This document shows positions 20,873 through 32,410 of a stretch of 64,000 bases of DNA, piece by piece. Position numbers and translations under genes: made by a program. Below the pieces are notes generated by a model, which was not told where the DNA came from, did not search any database, and saw only the letters and a list, made by a program, of their open reading frames with translations. The first letter of the stretch is position 1. Every line of letters begins with the position of its first letter. This DNA is from an uncultured Pelagibacteraceae bacterium (GTDB lineage: Bacteria > Pseudomonadota > Alphaproteobacteria > Pelagibacterales > Pelagibacteraceae), in contig CACNRG010000004.1 of assembly GCA_902622805.1 (NCBI GenBank), forward strand, positions 18,720 through 82,719, written 5' to 3'.

Positions 20873-21610
20873 ATGATCGAATCCAATAATCTTTTATTTG
20901 AAGTAGATGTAGATAATTATAAAGGACCGCTGGAAATACTTTTAGATTTAGCAAAATCACAAAAAGTTAATCTTGAAAATATATCAATTACAAAATTAGC
21001 AGACCAATTTAATAATTACATTTCGAATAAAAAAAATTTAAATTTAGAGATTGCATCTGAATATCTTTTAATGGCTACTTGGTTAGCTTACCTTAAATCT
21101 AAATTGTTATTACCTAGCACACCAGAAGAGGAATTTAAAATTCAAGAAGTTGCAGAAAAATTAAAACTTCAACTAAAAAAATTAGAACTTATTCGATTAT
21201 TATCTGACCAAATGTTAAAAAGAAAAAGATTAGGTCGTGAGATTAGAACTAGAGGCATGAAAGGCAAAATTAGATCAATATATAGTTCAGAATATAAATT
21301 AAATTTATACGAACTTTTAAAAACTTATTCATTCATATTAATGACTAAAGATTTTCAAAGAGTTAATATTCCTAAATTACCAGTATTTACTGCTGAGGAT
21401 GGTGTTAAAACAATTAGAGATTTCTTTGGGAAATTAATTGACTGGAAAAATATGGAGGATTTAATACCTGATAATTTCAAAAATGGCAAAAAATTTAAAA
21501 AAACTGGTAAAGCAGGAATTTTTGCTGGCTCTCTAGAACTTGCAAAAGAAGGAAATCTTAAAATAAAACAAGACAAATTATTTGATGATATTTATATTAA
21601 AGAAATTTAA
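20873..21610 (+). CDS. scpA: Segregation and condensation protein A
   Basis: LLFEVDVDNYKGPLEILLDLAKSQKVNLENISI, YLLMATWLAYLKSKLLLP. Confidence 0.9.
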   Translation: MIESNNLLFEVDVDNYKGPLEILLDLAKSQKVNLENISITKLADQFNNYISNKKNLNLEIASEYLLMATWLAYLKSKLLLPSTPEEEFKIQEVAEKLKLQLKKLELIRLLSDQMLKRKRLGREIRTRGMKGKIRSIYSSEYKLNLYELLKTYSFILMTKDFQRVNIPKLPVFTAEDGVKTIRDFFGKLIDWKNMEDLIPDNFKNGKKFKKTGKAGIFAGSLELAKEGNLKIKQDKLFDDIYIKEI

Positions 21611-22311
21611 TGAATAAAAAAAAAATAGAAAATAAAAATAACATTGTAAATTTTCCTTCAAAATTATCTTCAATTGAAAAAGAGATAGAAGCTATAATTT
21701 TTGCAGCTGCAGAGCCTTTAGATATTGATACAATTGAAAGCAAACTTTCTAAAAAGACAAATATTTTAAAGTTATTAAACAAACTTCAATTAGAATATTC
21801 TAATCGAGGAATTAATTTGGTTTGTATTTCAAAAAAATGGTCTTTTAGAACTTCTCCAAATTTGTCAAATTTGATGAAACAAGAAAAAACTGTTGAAAAA
21901 AAATTATCTAAAGCGGCTGTGGAAACTCTCGCAATCATAGTTTATCATCAACCTGTCACAAGAGCTGAAATTGAAGAAATAAGAGGTGTTGCATTTGGAA
22001 CTAATACAATCGAAATTTTAATGGAGCTGAATTGGGTTAAGCCGGGCGGCCGTAAAAACGTTCCAGGAAAACCCATTCTTTATGTAACCACTGAGGAATT
22101 TTTAAGTCATTTTAATCTTCAAAAACTCTCAGATTTACCAACAGTAGACGAATTAGGAGCTGCTGGTTTAATTGATGCTTCCAATGTTGATAACGCAATA
22201 TTTGGAACAGGAAAATTTTATAAAGAAAAACAAGACGAAAAAAAAGAAGATATTTATTCAAATATTGATGAAATGTTAAACAGTACTTTGAATGAAGGTG
22301 ATAATAAATAA
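21610..22311 (+). CDS. scpB: Segregation and condensation protein B
   Basis: KEIEAIIFAAAEPLDID, LSKAAVETLAIIVYHQPVTRAEIEEIRGV, GRKNVPGKPILYVTTEEFLSHF. Confidence 0.93.
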   Translation: MNKKKIENKNNIVNFPSKLSSIEKEIEAIIFAAAEPLDIDTIESKLSKKTNILKLLNKLQLEYSNRGINLVCISKKWSFRTSPNLSNLMKQEKTVEKKLSKAAVETLAIIVYHQPVTRAEIEEIRGVAFGTNTIEILMELNWVKPGGRKNVPGKPILYVTTEEFLSHFNLQKLSDLPTVDELGAAGLIDASNVDNAIFGTGKFYKEKQDEKKEDIYSNIDEMLNSTLNEGDNK

Positions 22312-22354
22312 AAAGTCACTTTTAAAACTTTTCTAAACAGGCTATAAGCTATTT

Positions 22355-22555
22355 ATGAGTATAGGAATTTGGCAAATAGCAATAGTTGTTATCTTAGTGG
22401 TCTTGTTGTTTGGAAGAGGCAAAATATCCAGTTTGATGGGTGACGTTGCAAAAGGAATTAAAAGTTTCAAAAAAGGTATGGCGACTGATTCTACAGATGA
22501 TCCAGAACCTAAAAATATTTCTGAAGACAATCAAGATAGCAAAAACAAAGATTAA
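22355..22555 (+). CDS. tatA: Sec-independent protein translocase TatA
   Basis: Single TM with [26 protein letters not shown]; followed by tatB, tatC. Confidence 0.92.
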   Translation: MSIGIWQIAIVVILVVLLFGRGKISSLMGDVAKGIKSFKKGMATDSTDDPEPKNISEDNQDSKNKD

Positions 22556-22560
22556 ATCAC

Positions 22561-22782
22561 ATGCCTACTATTGGTTGGTTTGAGATCTTAATTGTAGTTG
22601 CAATTGCTATAATTGTATTAGGTCCAAAAGATTTTCCTATTATGCTTAAAAAAGTCGGTTCATGGATTGGAAGTACAAAAAAATATATAAATAATATTCA
22701 AAGTGAAGTTTCTAATATTGATCTAGAGGATAATACAATCAAAAATAAAGATAATAAAAAAGAAAAAAATAAAGATGCATAA
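22561..22782 (+). CDS. tatB: Sec-independent protein translocase TatB
   Basis: GWFEILIVVAIAIIVLGPKDFP, position between tatA and tatC. Confidence 0.88.
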   Translation: MPTIGWFEILIVVAIAIIVLGPKDFPIMLKKVGSWIGSTKKYINNIQSEVSNIDLEDNTIKNKDNKKEKNKDA

Positions 22783-23545
22783 AGAAGATCAAGAAAGTGG
22801 TTTTTTTAGCCATTTGGCTGAACTTAGAAAAAGATTAATAAATAGTTTTATCTTTTTAATTGTTTTTTTTATAGGTTGTTATTTTTTTGCAGAAAATATT
22901 TACGCCTTTTTAGTTGAACCTTACGCTCAAGCTGTAAAAGATGATGGAACTAACAGAAGACTTATATTTACTGCTTTACAAGAAACTTTTTTAACATACT
23001 TAAAAGTATCTTTTTTTGTTGCATTCTTTGTTACTTGTCCATTTATACTTGTGCAAATTTGGAAATTTATTGCCCCAGGGCTTTATAAACATGAAAAAGT
23101 AGCAATTCTTCCATACTTAATTTTAACACCAATTTTATTTTTCTTAGGTGGAATGCTAGTTTATTATTTGATAATGCCGCTTGCGATAAAATTTTTTTTA
23201 TCTTTTGAGAGTTCTGGCTTATCTACAAATTTACCAATTCAGTTGGAAGCAAAAGTCAATGAGTATCTATCTCTGGTTATGAAATTAATATTTGCATTTG
23301 GAATAAGTTTTCAATTACCTGTAGTTTTAAGTCTTTTAGCAAGAGTAGGGATTGTTGACTCTCATTTTTTAAAAACCAGAAGAAAATATGTTATAGTTGT
23401 TATTTTTGCTGCTGCAGCATTGTTAACTCCACCTGATCCAATAACTCAAATAGGTTTAGCTATACCATTACTTATACTGTATGAATTATCTATTTTTTCT
23501 GTAAAATTTATTGAAAATAAACAATTAGAAAAAGAAGATGCATAA
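22775..23545 (+). CDS. tatC: Sec-independent protein translocase TatC
   Basis: SHLAELRKRLI, polytopic, PEPxxF-like and LTPPDPITQ motif. Confidence 0.95.
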   Translation: MHKEDQESGFFSHLAELRKRLINSFIFLIVFFIGCYFFAENIYAFLVEPYAQAVKDDGTNRRLIFTALQETFLTYLKVSFFVAFFVTCPFILVQIWKFIAPGLYKHEKVAILPYLILTPILFFLGGMLVYYLIMPLAIKFFLSFESSGLSTNLPIQLEAKVNEYLSLVMKLIFAFGISFQLPVVLSLLARVGIVDSHFLKTRRKYVIVVIFAAAALLTPPDPITQIGLAIPLLILYELSIFSVKFIENKQLEKEDA

Positions 23546-24797
23546 TATAAAAGAAATACGTAAAGACTTTAATAATTTTAAAAAATTACTTAAGGGACGT
23601 AATATTGATATTGATATTGATAATATTAAAAATTTAGACGAAAAAAATAGAAAATTAATTCAAAAAAAAGAAAGTTTAGAAAATGAAAAAAAAGAAATTT
23701 CAAAATCTAAAGATGAGACTTTATTCAATAAATCAAAAAAAATATCAAATGAATTAGAATCTATATCTAGAAAGCAAAAAAATATCAAATCAGATTTAGA
23801 CAAAATTTTATCCAATATTCCTAACATACCTCACTTAGATGTTCCTGATGGAACGGATGAGAAAGATAATATAGAAATTTCTAAATCAGGTTCTATTCCA
23901 AATTTCAATTTCAAACCAAAATCACATTATGAACTTGGAGAAAATTTGAATATGCTCGATTTTGATCTTGCTACAAAAACAACTGGATCGAGATTTGTTT
24001 TTGTAAAAGATAAATTAGCCTTATTAGAAAGAGCTTTGTCTAATTTTATGCTAGATAAACATATTTTAAAAAATGGCTACAGTGAAATTTCACCACCATT
24101 AATGGCGTCTGAAATGAGCATGTATGGTACTGGACAATTACCTAAGTTTGAAAATGATCAGTTTGAAATAAAATTTGATGGTCAATCAGATAGGAAATTT
24201 TTAATACCAACTGCAGAAGTTATTTTAACTAATATTGTTAAAGATAAGATTATTGATCTTAAAAAATTACCTATGCGATTTGTAGCATCAACTCCTTGTT
24301 TTAGAAAAGAGGCAGGAAGTTATGGAAAAGATACAAAAGGAATGATACGACAACATCAATTTTATAAAGTTGAGATGGTAAGTATAGTTGAAAAAGAAAA
24401 ATGTTTAGATGAACTTGAAAGAATGACTAAATGTGCTACAGGGATTTTAGATGATCTTGGTTTACCTTATAGAAAAATGATATTATGTAGCGGAGATATG
24501 GGGTTTAGTGCAGAAAAAACCTATGATATTGAAGTTTGGTTACCTTCAGAAAATAATTATAGAGAAATTTCCTCTTGCTCTTCTTGCTCTACTTTTCAAG
24601 CATTAAGGATGAAAGCTAGATATAAAGATCATAAAAAAGAAATGCATAATGTTGGAACTTTAAATGGAAGCGGTTTGGCTGTTGGCAGAACCTTAATAGC
24701 AGTTATGGAAAACTATCAAGAAAGTGATGGCTCAATCAGTATTCCGGAAAAATTAAGACCATACATGAATAATTTACAAAAAATATCATTGAATTAA
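23538..24797 (+). CDS. serS: Seryl-tRNA synthetase
   Basis: N-terminal coiled coil, TAEVILTNIVKD, FRKEAGSYGKDTKGMIRQHQFYKVE, SSCSTFQALRM, NGSGLAVGRTL. Confidence 0.96.
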   Translation: MHNIKEIRKDFNNFKKLLKGRNIDIDIDNIKNLDEKNRKLIQKKESLENEKKEISKSKDETLFNKSKKISNELESISRKQKNIKSDLDKILSNIPNIPHLDVPDGTDEKDNIEISKSGSIPNFNFKPKSHYELGENLNMLDFDLATKTTGSRFVFVKDKLALLERALSNFMLDKHILKNGYSEISPPLMASEMSMYGTGQLPKFENDQFEIKFDGQSDRKFLIPTAEVILTNIVKDKIIDLKKLPMRFVASTPCFRKEAGSYGKDTKGMIRQHQFYKVEMVSIVEKEKCLDELERMTKCATGILDDLGLPYRKMILCSGDMGFSAEKTYDIEVWLPSENNYREISSCSSCSTFQALRMKARYKDHKKEMHNVGTLNGSGLAVGRTLIAVMENYQESDGSISIPEKLRPYMNNLQKISLN

Positions 24798-24851
24798 AGT
24801 TGTTTTAATTTCTTAAGTAGTATAAATAATCACCTAATATAAAGGAGTATT

Positions 24852-25139
24852 ATGGAAGGTTCAGGAATAGGTCAGTTTATCCCACTAATTTTGATTTTTG
24901 TAATTTTTTATTTTTTTCTTATAAGACCACAACAAAAAAAAGTTAAAGAACATAAAGCCATGGTAGAGGCTTTAAAAAGAGGTGATAAAGTAATTACATC
25001 AGGTGGTATCACTGGTACAGTAGAAAGAATAATTGATAACGACAAAGTTGAGGTTGAAATTGCTGAAAATGTTAAAGTGGAAATTGTTAAAACTACTGGT
25101 ATTCAAGCGTTACTAAATAATACAGAAATAAAGAAATAA
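24852..25139 (+). CDS. yajC: Preprotein translocase subunit YajC
   Basis: FFLIRPQQKKVKEHKAMVEALKRGDKVITSGGI; aaaggag just upstream. Confidence 0.93.
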   Translation: MEGSGIGQFIPLILIFVIFYFFLIRPQQKKVKEHKAMVEALKRGDKVITSGGITGTVERIIDNDKVEVEIAENVKVEIVKTTGIQALLNNTEIKK

Positions 25140-25158
25140 TTTAAGTAATTTTTAAGGA

Positions 25159-26712
25159 ATGTTATATTTTTCCAAGTTAAGAATAATATTCATTTCATTA
25201 ATTTGTTTATTTTTCATCTTAATTGCATCCAACAACTTTTTAGACTCTACTAAAAGATTTATTGATAAAAAAATTAATCTCGGCCTTGATTTACAGGGAG
25301 GATCTTATTTATTACTTGAAATTGATAATTCACCAGTAATAGAGCAAAAACTTCAAAATACCTCCACCTTAATTAGAACCTACTTTAAAGAAAAAGGTAT
25401 TCGAATTGGTAATTTAAACTTAACTAATGATAAAATAATTTTTTTTGTTGAAGAAAAATTTAAACAAGAGGTAATTGATGACTTTAAAGATGAAAATAGT
25501 AATATTAATCCATACTACCCAAGATTTAAGTCTCATCAATTTGATATAAATGATAATGGAAGTTCTCTTGAACTTAGTTTTTCAAATCAAGGTCTTGTTG
25601 AATTAAAAACTTCTTCACAAGATCAAGCTTTAGAAATAGTGAGAAGAAGAATAGATGAAATAGGCACTAATGAACCCAATATTCTTAAAAGAGGTAACGA
25701 CCGTGTTTTAGTAGAATTACCTGGTTTAGATGACCCAATGAGAATTAAATCTTTATTAGGTAAAACTGCAAATCTAACATTTCAATTCGTATCAAATGAT
25801 AATCAAGATTCCTTTGGTGTTGAAAAACTTCAACATGAAAATGGTTTAGATGAAGATTTTGTTAGTAAAAGAATTATTTTAAGTGGAGATAATTTACTAG
25901 ACGCTCAACCCAGGATGAACAATCAAACCAATGAAACAGTTGTTACATTTACCCTTGACAGAGTAGGAGCAAAAAGATTTGGCAAAGCCTCATCATCAAA
26001 TATTGGAAGACAATTAGCAATTATTTTAGATGGTAAAATAATAAGTGCTCCAGTAATAAGAGATACTATCGCAAGTGGAAATGGACAAATTAGTGGAGGT
26101 TTTACATTTCAATCTGCAACAGATTTAGCTTTATTATTAAGATCTGGAGCTTTACCAGCACCATTAAACATTATTGAAGAGAGAACCGTTGGCCCAGATT
26201 TAGGACAAGATTCCATCGATGCAGGAATTATTGCTTTAGTAATTGGTTTTATTCTTGTGATTATCTTCATGTTTATTAAATACAAAATATTTGGTTTAAT
26301 AAGTAACATCACTCTTATAACAAATCTTATAATACTCTTGGGAATTTTAACTCTTTTTGAAGCAACATTAACATTACCAGGCATTGCTGGAATTATTCTA
26401 ACTGTTGGTATGGCTGTTGATGCAAATGTTTTAATATTTGAAAGAATTAAAGAAGAACTTAAAAATGAAAAAAATAATATTATTGCATTTGACAGTGGTT
26501 ACACTAGATCAAGAACTGCAATTCTAGATGCAAATATAACGACATTGTTAGCTGCAACCATATTATTTTTTATGGGTTCTGGACCTATTAAAGGATTTTC
26601 AGTCACTTTAGGTATTGGTATATTTTCGACCTTATTTTCAGTTTATTTTATAGCAAGATTATTTACAGCAATTTATGTTTCAAAAAATAAAGATAAAGAG
26701 ATTTTAATATAA
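25159..26712 (+). CDS. secD: Protein translocase subunit SecD
   Basis: NLGLDLQGGSYLLLEID, VELPG, GMAVDANVLIFERIKEE. Confidence 0.96.
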   Translation: MLYFSKLRIIFISLICLFFILIASNNFLDSTKRFIDKKINLGLDLQGGSYLLLEIDNSPVIEQKLQNTSTLIRTYFKEKGIRIGNLNLTNDKIIFFVEEKFKQEVIDDFKDENSNINPYYPRFKSHQFDINDNGSSLELSFSNQGLVELKTSSQDQALEIVRRRIDEIGTNEPNILKRGNDRVLVELPGLDDPMRIKSLLGKTANLTFQFVSNDNQDSFGVEKLQHENGLDEDFVSKRIILSGDNLLDAQPRMNNQTNETVVTFTLDRVGAKRFGKASSSNIGRQLAIILDGKIISAPVIRDTIASGNGQISGGFTFQSATDLALLLRSGALPAPLNIIEERTVGPDLGQDSIDAGIIALVIGFILVIIFMFIKYKIFGLISNITLITNLIILLGILTLFEATLTLPGIAGIILTVGMAVDANVLIFERIKEELKNEKNNIIAFDSGYTRSRTAILDANITTLLAATILFFMGSGPIKGFSVTLGIGIFSTLFSVYFIARLFTAIYVSKNKDKEILI

Positions 26713-27602
26713 TGATTAGATTTAACAGATTTTATAATCAATTTAATTTGATGTCATTTATTCTAATTATTATCTCTTTGACACTCTTGATCTTCAAAGG
26801 TTTAAATTTTGGTATAGATTTTAAAGGAGGGATATTAATTGAATTAAGATCATCAGAAGATAAGATTAAAGTTTCTAGTTTGAGAGATAATCTTAGCCAA
26901 ATGAATTTGGGAGACATATCAGTTAAGAAATTTGGAAATGACCAAGATTATTTAATAAAGTTTGAGAATAAAGATAATAAAAAAAAAATAGTTGAGGAAA
27001 TAAAGTCTAATTTAGATAAATCTTTTGGAAATAATTTTGATTTTAGAAGAGTAGAAAATGTTGGTCCTAAAGTAAGTGCAGAATTATTAAAAGCAGGAAT
27101 AATTGCAATAAGTGCTTCATTAGCAATAATGTTAATCTATATTTGGATAAGATTTGAATGGCAGTTTAGCCTTGGGGCAATAATTGCTTTATTTCATGAT
27201 GTAATAATAACACTAGGTTTGTTTTCACTTTTAGGTTTAGAAATTAATTTATCAATTATTGCAGCTATTTTAACAATAGTAGGTTACTCTATGAATGATA
27301 CAGTTGTTATTTTTGATAGGGTAAGAGAAAATTTGAGAAAATATTCTGATATAAAAATTTTTGAATTAACGAACATTTCAATTAATGAAACTTTATCAAG
27401 AACATTGATTACCTCTATAACAACTTTATTAGCTTTATTTTCAATATTTTTATTTGGAGGTGAAATTCTTAAAGGTTTTTCACTTGCAATGATATTTGGT
27501 GTTATTCTTGGAACTTACTCATCCATATATATTGCTAATACAATATTAGTAAGACTTAATGTATCACAAAAAACTATTTTAAAAGAAGAAGAAAAAATTT
27601 AA
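26712..27602 (+). CDS. secF: Protein translocase subunit SecF
   Basis: LNFGIDFKGGILIE, GYSMNDTVVIFDRVREN. Confidence 0.95.
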   Translation: MIRFNRFYNQFNLMSFILIIISLTLLIFKGLNFGIDFKGGILIELRSSEDKIKVSSLRDNLSQMNLGDISVKKFGNDQDYLIKFENKDNKKKIVEEIKSNLDKSFGNNFDFRRVENVGPKVSAELLKAGIIAISASLAIMLIYIWIRFEWQFSLGAIIALFHDVIITLGLFSLLGLEINLSIIAAILTIVGYSMNDTVVIFDRVRENLRKYSDIKIFELTNISINETLSRTLITSITTLLALFSIFLFGGEILKGFSLAMIFGVILGTYSSIYIANTILVRLNVSQKTILKEEEKI

Positions 27603-28201
27603 TAAAGATTTTGAGCTGCTACCATTGAAAGTAACATTGGAAGTGATAGTAAAGTATTCATTCTTGAGAATAACATTGCTATTTTAGCAGATCTCACTTT
27701 TATTTCTGGATCACAATTAACAATACCTAGAGCTTTTTTTTGATTTGGCCAGATTATAAACCACACATTTGATGCCATAATAATTCCTAACCACATCCCA
27801 ATCCCAATTGCTGTATGTTTTGGAATTCCTGAATAGATGCTTAAGGTTAAAACATCATAGAAGTAGCCATTGATTAAGGATAGGGCAAAACCAGATAAAA
27901 TAGTGAAAAAAGCTGCCCATCTAAAATAAAATAATGCTGCAGGAGCAATCACCTTACCAATCGCAGGTTTTTGCTCATCTGGAATTTTTGACATGTTTGG
28001 TATTTGAATAAAGTTAAAATACCATAATAAACCAATCCACATTATTGCTACAACTACATGAATAAATCTACACAACCAACTCCAAAATATAGTGTCAAAT
28101 GCGAAACCGTCATTTAGAAAAAATAATAAAAGAAATAATAGAATTGTTAGAGAAAAGGAGGCATATACCGTTTTTGATAACGATGATAATAATTTCAACA
28201 T
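27599..28201 (-). CDS. PuuD-like (urate hydroxylase family) membrane protein
   Basis: Polytopic, FIHVVVAIMWIGLLWYFNFIQ, HTAIGIGMWLGIIMASNVWFIIWPNQKKALG. Confidence 0.65.
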   Translation of the reverse strand: MLKLLSSLSKTVYASFSLTILLFLLLFFLNDGFAFDTIFWSWLCRFIHVVVAIMWIGLLWYFNFIQIPNMSKIPDEQKPAIGKVIAPAALFYFRWAAFFTILSGFALSLINGYFYDVLTLSIYSGIPKHTAIGIGMWLGIIMASNVWFIIWPNQKKALGIVNCDPEIKVRSAKIAMLFSRMNTLLSLPMLLSMVAAQNLY

Positions 28202-28274
28202 TAATAAAAAAATTATATACTAAAAAAGATTTTATTATAATATAAAATTAAAAAAATAATTTATATAAAATATT

Positions 28275-28871
28275 ATGGACTTTAAATTACCAAAATTAGA
28301 TTATTCAAATGACGCACTTTCACCAATAATGTCAGAAGAAACTTTAGATCTACATCACGGTAAGCATCATCAAACTTATATAACAAATTTAAATAATTTT
28401 ATAAAAGATACAGATATGGCAAACATGTCATTAGAGGAAGTTATTACAAAAAGCTCTAAAGATAAATCTAAAACTGGAATATTCAATAATGCAAGCCAAC
28501 ATTGGAACCATAATCTTTTTTGGAAATGTATGAAACCAAATGGTGGTGGAAATATTCCCTCTAAACTTGAAAAAAGAATTACTACTGATTTTGGAAGCGT
28601 AGAACAATTCAAGAAAGATTTTAAACAAGCAGGTATTACTCAATTTGGCTCTGGATGGTGTTGGTTATCTATAAATTCTGAGGGGAAACTTGTTGTTTCA
28701 AAAACAGCTAATGCAGCAAATCCTTTGATTGAAAATATGAAACCTATTTTAGGCTGTGATGTGTGGGAACATTCTTATTATATAGATTATAGAAATCGAA
28801 GACCAGAATATTTAGATAAATTTGTTGATAATTTAATCAATTGGGAATTTGTAGAATCTTTATTAGATTGA
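28275..28871 (+). CDS. sodB: Superoxide dismutase (Fe/Mn type)
   Basis: LDLHHGKHHQTYITNLN, ASQHWNHNLFW, DVWEHSYYIDYRNRRPEYLDKF. Confidence 0.96.
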   Translation: MDFKLPKLDYSNDALSPIMSEETLDLHHGKHHQTYITNLNNFIKDTDMANMSLEEVITKSSKDKSKTGIFNNASQHWNHNLFWKCMKPNGGGNIPSKLEKRITTDFGSVEQFKKDFKQAGITQFGSGWCWLSINSEGKLVVSKTANAANPLIENMKPILGCDVWEHSYYIDYRNRRPEYLDKFVDNLINWEFVESLLD

Positions 28872-28884
28872 AGGACGATTTAAT

Positions 28885-29301
28885 TTATATTTTTATTTTT
28901 CTCGCGTGAATGAAAGATTTTATACATTGAATTAAGAAAATAGTTCCAGTTAATAACATCATTAATTTTGAAAGGTCAGCCCAATAATTTTCAAAAAAAT
29001 TTCCAGAGGTTATCGACCTAATAATATCTAAACCTCCTAAGAAAATAATTAAACCAAAAAAAACAACAATATGCATAAATAATTTTTTTTTTGAACTAAA
29101 TTTGATAGATGAATAGGCAAATATTAAAATTGGAATTCCTAAAAAAGATGGTATATACGACGTAAAAGAATTACTTTCACTTAATAGACTTATAATAATA
29201 CCCCATATTATTAAAAATAAACCATATAGAATAGACAAATTTTCTATTTTCATTCCAAATGTTTTAAATTCTGCCTTGTCTTGATTTAGATCATTTTCCA
29301 T
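28885..29301 (-). CDS. Hypothetical membrane protein
   Basis: 138-aa ORF with about four predicted TM segments; no family recognised. Confidence 0.6.
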   Translation of the reverse strand: MENDLNQDKAEFKTFGMKIENLSILYGLFLIIWGIIISLLSESNSFTSYIPSFLGIPILIFAYSSIKFSSKKKLFMHIVVFFGLIIFLGGLDIIRSITSGNFFENYWADLSKLMMLLTGTIFLIQCIKSFIHARKIKI

Positions 29302-29318
29302 AATTAGAATATATTTAA

Positions 29319-29465
29319 TTAGCTCAAATTAATCAAACTAATTCCTGTTATAAAAAATATTATTAACCAAATTAAACCTTTAATCAAAAAAAAAGTAAAT
29401 CCACCAATAAGAAAAATTTTTCCTATTTTCTTATTTTTAAAAATTTTTTTAAATAATCTTTTCAA
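29319..29465 (-). CDS. Candidate small membrane protein (48 aa, TTG start) immediately downstream of uvrA
   Basis: Manual translation of the minus strand: (M)[50 protein letters not shown] overlaps the uvrA TGA stop; basic N-terminus then hydrophobic segment. Confidence 0.5.
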   Translation of the reverse strand: MKRLFKKIFKNKKIGKIFLIGGFTFFLIKGLIWLIIFFITGISLINLS

Positions 29466-32320
29466 TTTGTTAATAATGGTTTTAAAAATTTTCCTGTATA
29501 GCTTGAATTAATTCTACATATTTCTTCAGGTTTTCCCTCAGCTATAATTTTACCACCTTTGACACCACCTTCAGGACCCATATCTACAATATAATCAGCA
29601 GTTTTAATTACATCTAAATTATGCTCAATAACAACCACAGTATTTCCTAATGCAACAAAAGTGTGAAGAATTTCTAAAAGTTTTTTAATATCGTGTTGAT
29701 GAAGACCTGTCGTTGGTTCATCTAGAATATACATCGTTCGACCAGTAGATCTTTTGGACAATTCTTTTGCTAATTTAATTCTTTGAGCTTCACCACCTGA
29801 TAATGTCGTAGCTTGTTGCCCTATTTTTATATATCCAAGTCCAACTTTCTTAAGAGTTAATAATTTTGACTTTATATTTGATATATTTTCAAAATATTCG
29901 CATCCTTCATCTACAGTCATGTTCAAAACATCTGCAATACTTTTATCTTTAAATTTTATTTCTAATGTCTCTCTATTATATCTTGTGCCCTTACATTCAT
30001 CACATTGTATATAAACATCTGGCAAAAAGTGCATTTCATAAGTTATAACACCGTCACCTTCACAAGCTTCACATCTTCCACCTTTAACATTAAATGAAAA
30101 ACGACCTGGTTTATAACCTCTTGTTTTAGACTCGGGCAAACCAGTGAACCAATCCCTTATGGGACCAAATGCCCCTGTGTAAGTTGCTGGGTTTGATCTT
30201 GGAGTTCTACCAATTGGAGATTGGTCAATATCAATAATCTTATCAACTAATTCAGTTCCCTTAAATCCTTTGAATGGTTTAGGAATTTTTCGTGATTTAT
30301 TATTATTTAATGTAAGATTTAAAGCATTGTAAAGTGTTTGTAAAATAAGTGTAGATTTTCCAGATCCTGAAACTCCAGTAACACATGTTAAACTTCCTAA
30401 TGGTATCTTTAAGTTTACATTGTCTAAGTTATTACCTGTTGCTCCTGATATTTCTAAAAATCTTCCATTTTTTGCTAATCTTCTTTTTACAGGTACGTTA
30501 ATCTTGTACTTATTAGATAAATATTTTCCAGTAATACTATCATTGTTATTACAGATATCTTTAAATGAACCTTGTGCAACTATTTCACCACCTTTATTCC
30601 CTGCTTCAGGACCAAGATCGATAATATGATCTGCATTTTCCATAGTCTCAGTGTCGTGCTCTACTACAATAACTGTGTTTCCTAAATCTCTTAGTCTTTT
30701 AAGAGCACTTATTAATTTAACATTATCTTTTTGATGAAGACCGATTGATGGTTCATCAAGAACATATAATACTCCTGTTAAACCCGACCCGATCTGAGAG
30801 GCTAATCTAATTCTTTGCGCTTCACCTCCAGACAAAGTACCAGATTCTCTCGATAAAGTTAGATAATCTAATCCAACATTTAATAAGAAGGTTAATCTTT
30901 CATTAATTTCTTTTAAAATATGTTCTGCAATTTTAATTTGCCTTTTATTTAGATTATTGTTCAAATTTTTGAACCACGCAGCAGCATCTAGAATAGATTT
31001 TTCAGTTACTTCACTAATATGTAGTCCATCAATTTTAACACATAAGGCTTCATCTTTAAGTCTATATCCGCTACATCTTTCACATTTTGTATCAGACTGA
31101 TATTGTGAAATTTCTTCTCTCTTCCAATCACTATCAGTCTCTAAATATCTTCTCTCTAGATTATTAATTACACCCTCAAAAGTCTTTTTATGAGAGTATT
31201 TTTCATAACCATCATCATAGGTAAATTTTATTTCCTCATCATCAGAGCCATAGAGGATAATATCTTTAATTTTTTTTGATAATTTTATCCATTTGTCTTC
31301 TAAAGAAAAATTGTAATGTTTGGCAAGTGACGCTAGGGTTTGGGCATAATATAATGTCGTAGTTTTAGCCCAAGGCTCAATTGCACCATCGGCAATACTT
31401 TTTTTTTCATTTGGAATTACTAAATTAGGATCAACATTCAATTTAACTCCTATCCCCTCACACTCTTCGCAGGCTCCAAATGGACTATTAAAAGAAAATA
31501 ATCTGGGTTCAATTTCTTCAATTGTAAATCCGCTTTCAGGACAGGCAAATTTTGTAGAGAATATTAATTTCTCAATTTTTCTAAATTTTTTAGGTAATGT
31601 TTCATCTTCATATTCAACAAATATTAAACCATTTGCTAAATTTACTGCTGTTTCAATACCTTCTGCTAATCTATTTCCTAAAGAAGAATTTAGAACAATT
31701 CTATCAACTAAAATTGAAATATCATGTTTAACTTTTTTGTTAATATCAGGTACTTTTTCAATATCATACAGATTTTCATCAATCTTAATTTTTCTGAAAC
31801 CCCTTTTTTTAAAGTTTAAAATTTCTTTTTTGTATTCACCCTTTCTTCCTCTAACAACAGGAGCATATAAATATATAGTTGCCTTTTTTGGTAATTCTTT
31901 AATTTTATCTACAATTTGAGTTATTGTTTGCGAAGTAATAGGTTTGCCAGTAAATGGTGAATAGGGTACCCCAGCTCTTGCAAATAAAACTCTCATATAA
32001 TCATAAATTTCAGTAACAGTAGCTACAGTTGATCTTGGATTTTTAGACGTATTTTTCTGTTCTATAGAAATTGCTGGACTTAGACCCTCTATGAGATCTA
32101 CGTTAGGTTTTTTCATTTTGTCTAAAAATTGTCTTGCATAAGCTGATAAACTCTCAACATATCGTCTTTGGCCCTCTGCATAAACGGTGTCAAAGGCCAA
32201 TGAAGATTTCCCAGATCCAGATAATCCAGTAATAACCACAAACTTATCTTTAGGTATCTCTAGAGAAATATTTTTTAAATTATGCTCTTTAGCACCCTTA
32301 ATAACTATCTTTTTGATCAT
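29462..32320 (-). CDS. uvrA: Excinuclease ABC subunit A
   Basis: Two ABC domains ([25 protein letters not shown]), zinc-finger CxxC motifs, [11 protein letters not shown]; full length. Confidence 0.98.
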   Translation of the reverse strand: MIKKIVIKGAKEHNLKNISLEIPKDKFVVITGLSGSGKSSLAFDTVYAEGQRRYVESLSAYARQFLDKMKKPNVDLIEGLSPAISIEQKNTSKNPRSTVATVTEIYDYMRVLFARAGVPYSPFTGKPITSQTITQIVDKIKELPKKATIYLYAPVVRGRKGEYKKEILNFKKRGFRKIKIDENLYDIEKVPDINKKVKHDISILVDRIVLNSSLGNRLAEGIETAVNLANGLIFVEYEDETLPKKFRKIEKLIFSTKFACPESGFTIEEIEPRLFSFNSPFGACEECEGIGVKLNVDPNLVIPNEKKSIADGAIEPWAKTTTLYYAQTLASLAKHYNFSLEDKWIKLSKKIKDIILYGSDDEEIKFTYDDGYEKYSHKKTFEGVINNLERRYLETDSDWKREEISQYQSDTKCERCSGYRLKDEALCVKIDGLHISEVTEKSILDAAAWFKNLNNNLNKRQIKIAEHILKEINERLTFLLNVGLDYLTLSRESGTLSGGEAQRIRLASQIGSGLTGVLYVLDEPSIGLHQKDNVKLISALKRLRDLGNTVIVVEHDTETMENADHIIDLGPEAGNKGGEIVAQGSFKDICNNNDSITGKYLSNKYKINVPVKRRLAKNGRFLEISGATGNNLDNVNLKIPLGSLTCVTGVSGSGKSTLILQTLYNALNLTLNNNKSRKIPKPFKGFKGTELVDKIIDIDQSPIGRTPRSNPATYTGAFGPIRDWFTGLPESKTRGYKPGRFSFNVKGGRCEACEGDGVITYEMHFLPDVYIQCDECKGTRYNRETLEIKFKDKSIADVLNMTVDEGCEYFENISNIKSKLLTLKKVGLGYIKIGQQATTLSGGEAQRIKLAKELSKRSTGRTMYILDEPTTGLHQHDIKKLLEILHTFVALGNTVVVIEHNLDVIKTADYIVDMGPEGGVKGGKIIAEGKPEEICRINSSYTGKFLKPLLTN

Positions 32321-32410
32321 AAATTTTCTTGCTATGGATTAATATAATTAATATTCAGAGCAATATGTGGTATAAATTTAAATTAATTAACATTCAAATT
32401 TTAAAATATT

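Noticed and set aside
23600-23640. Short tandem repeat ATTGAT in serS
   Set aside because: Encodes a DIDIDIDN stretch in the variable coiled-coil arm; three short copies are not a meaningful repeat locus
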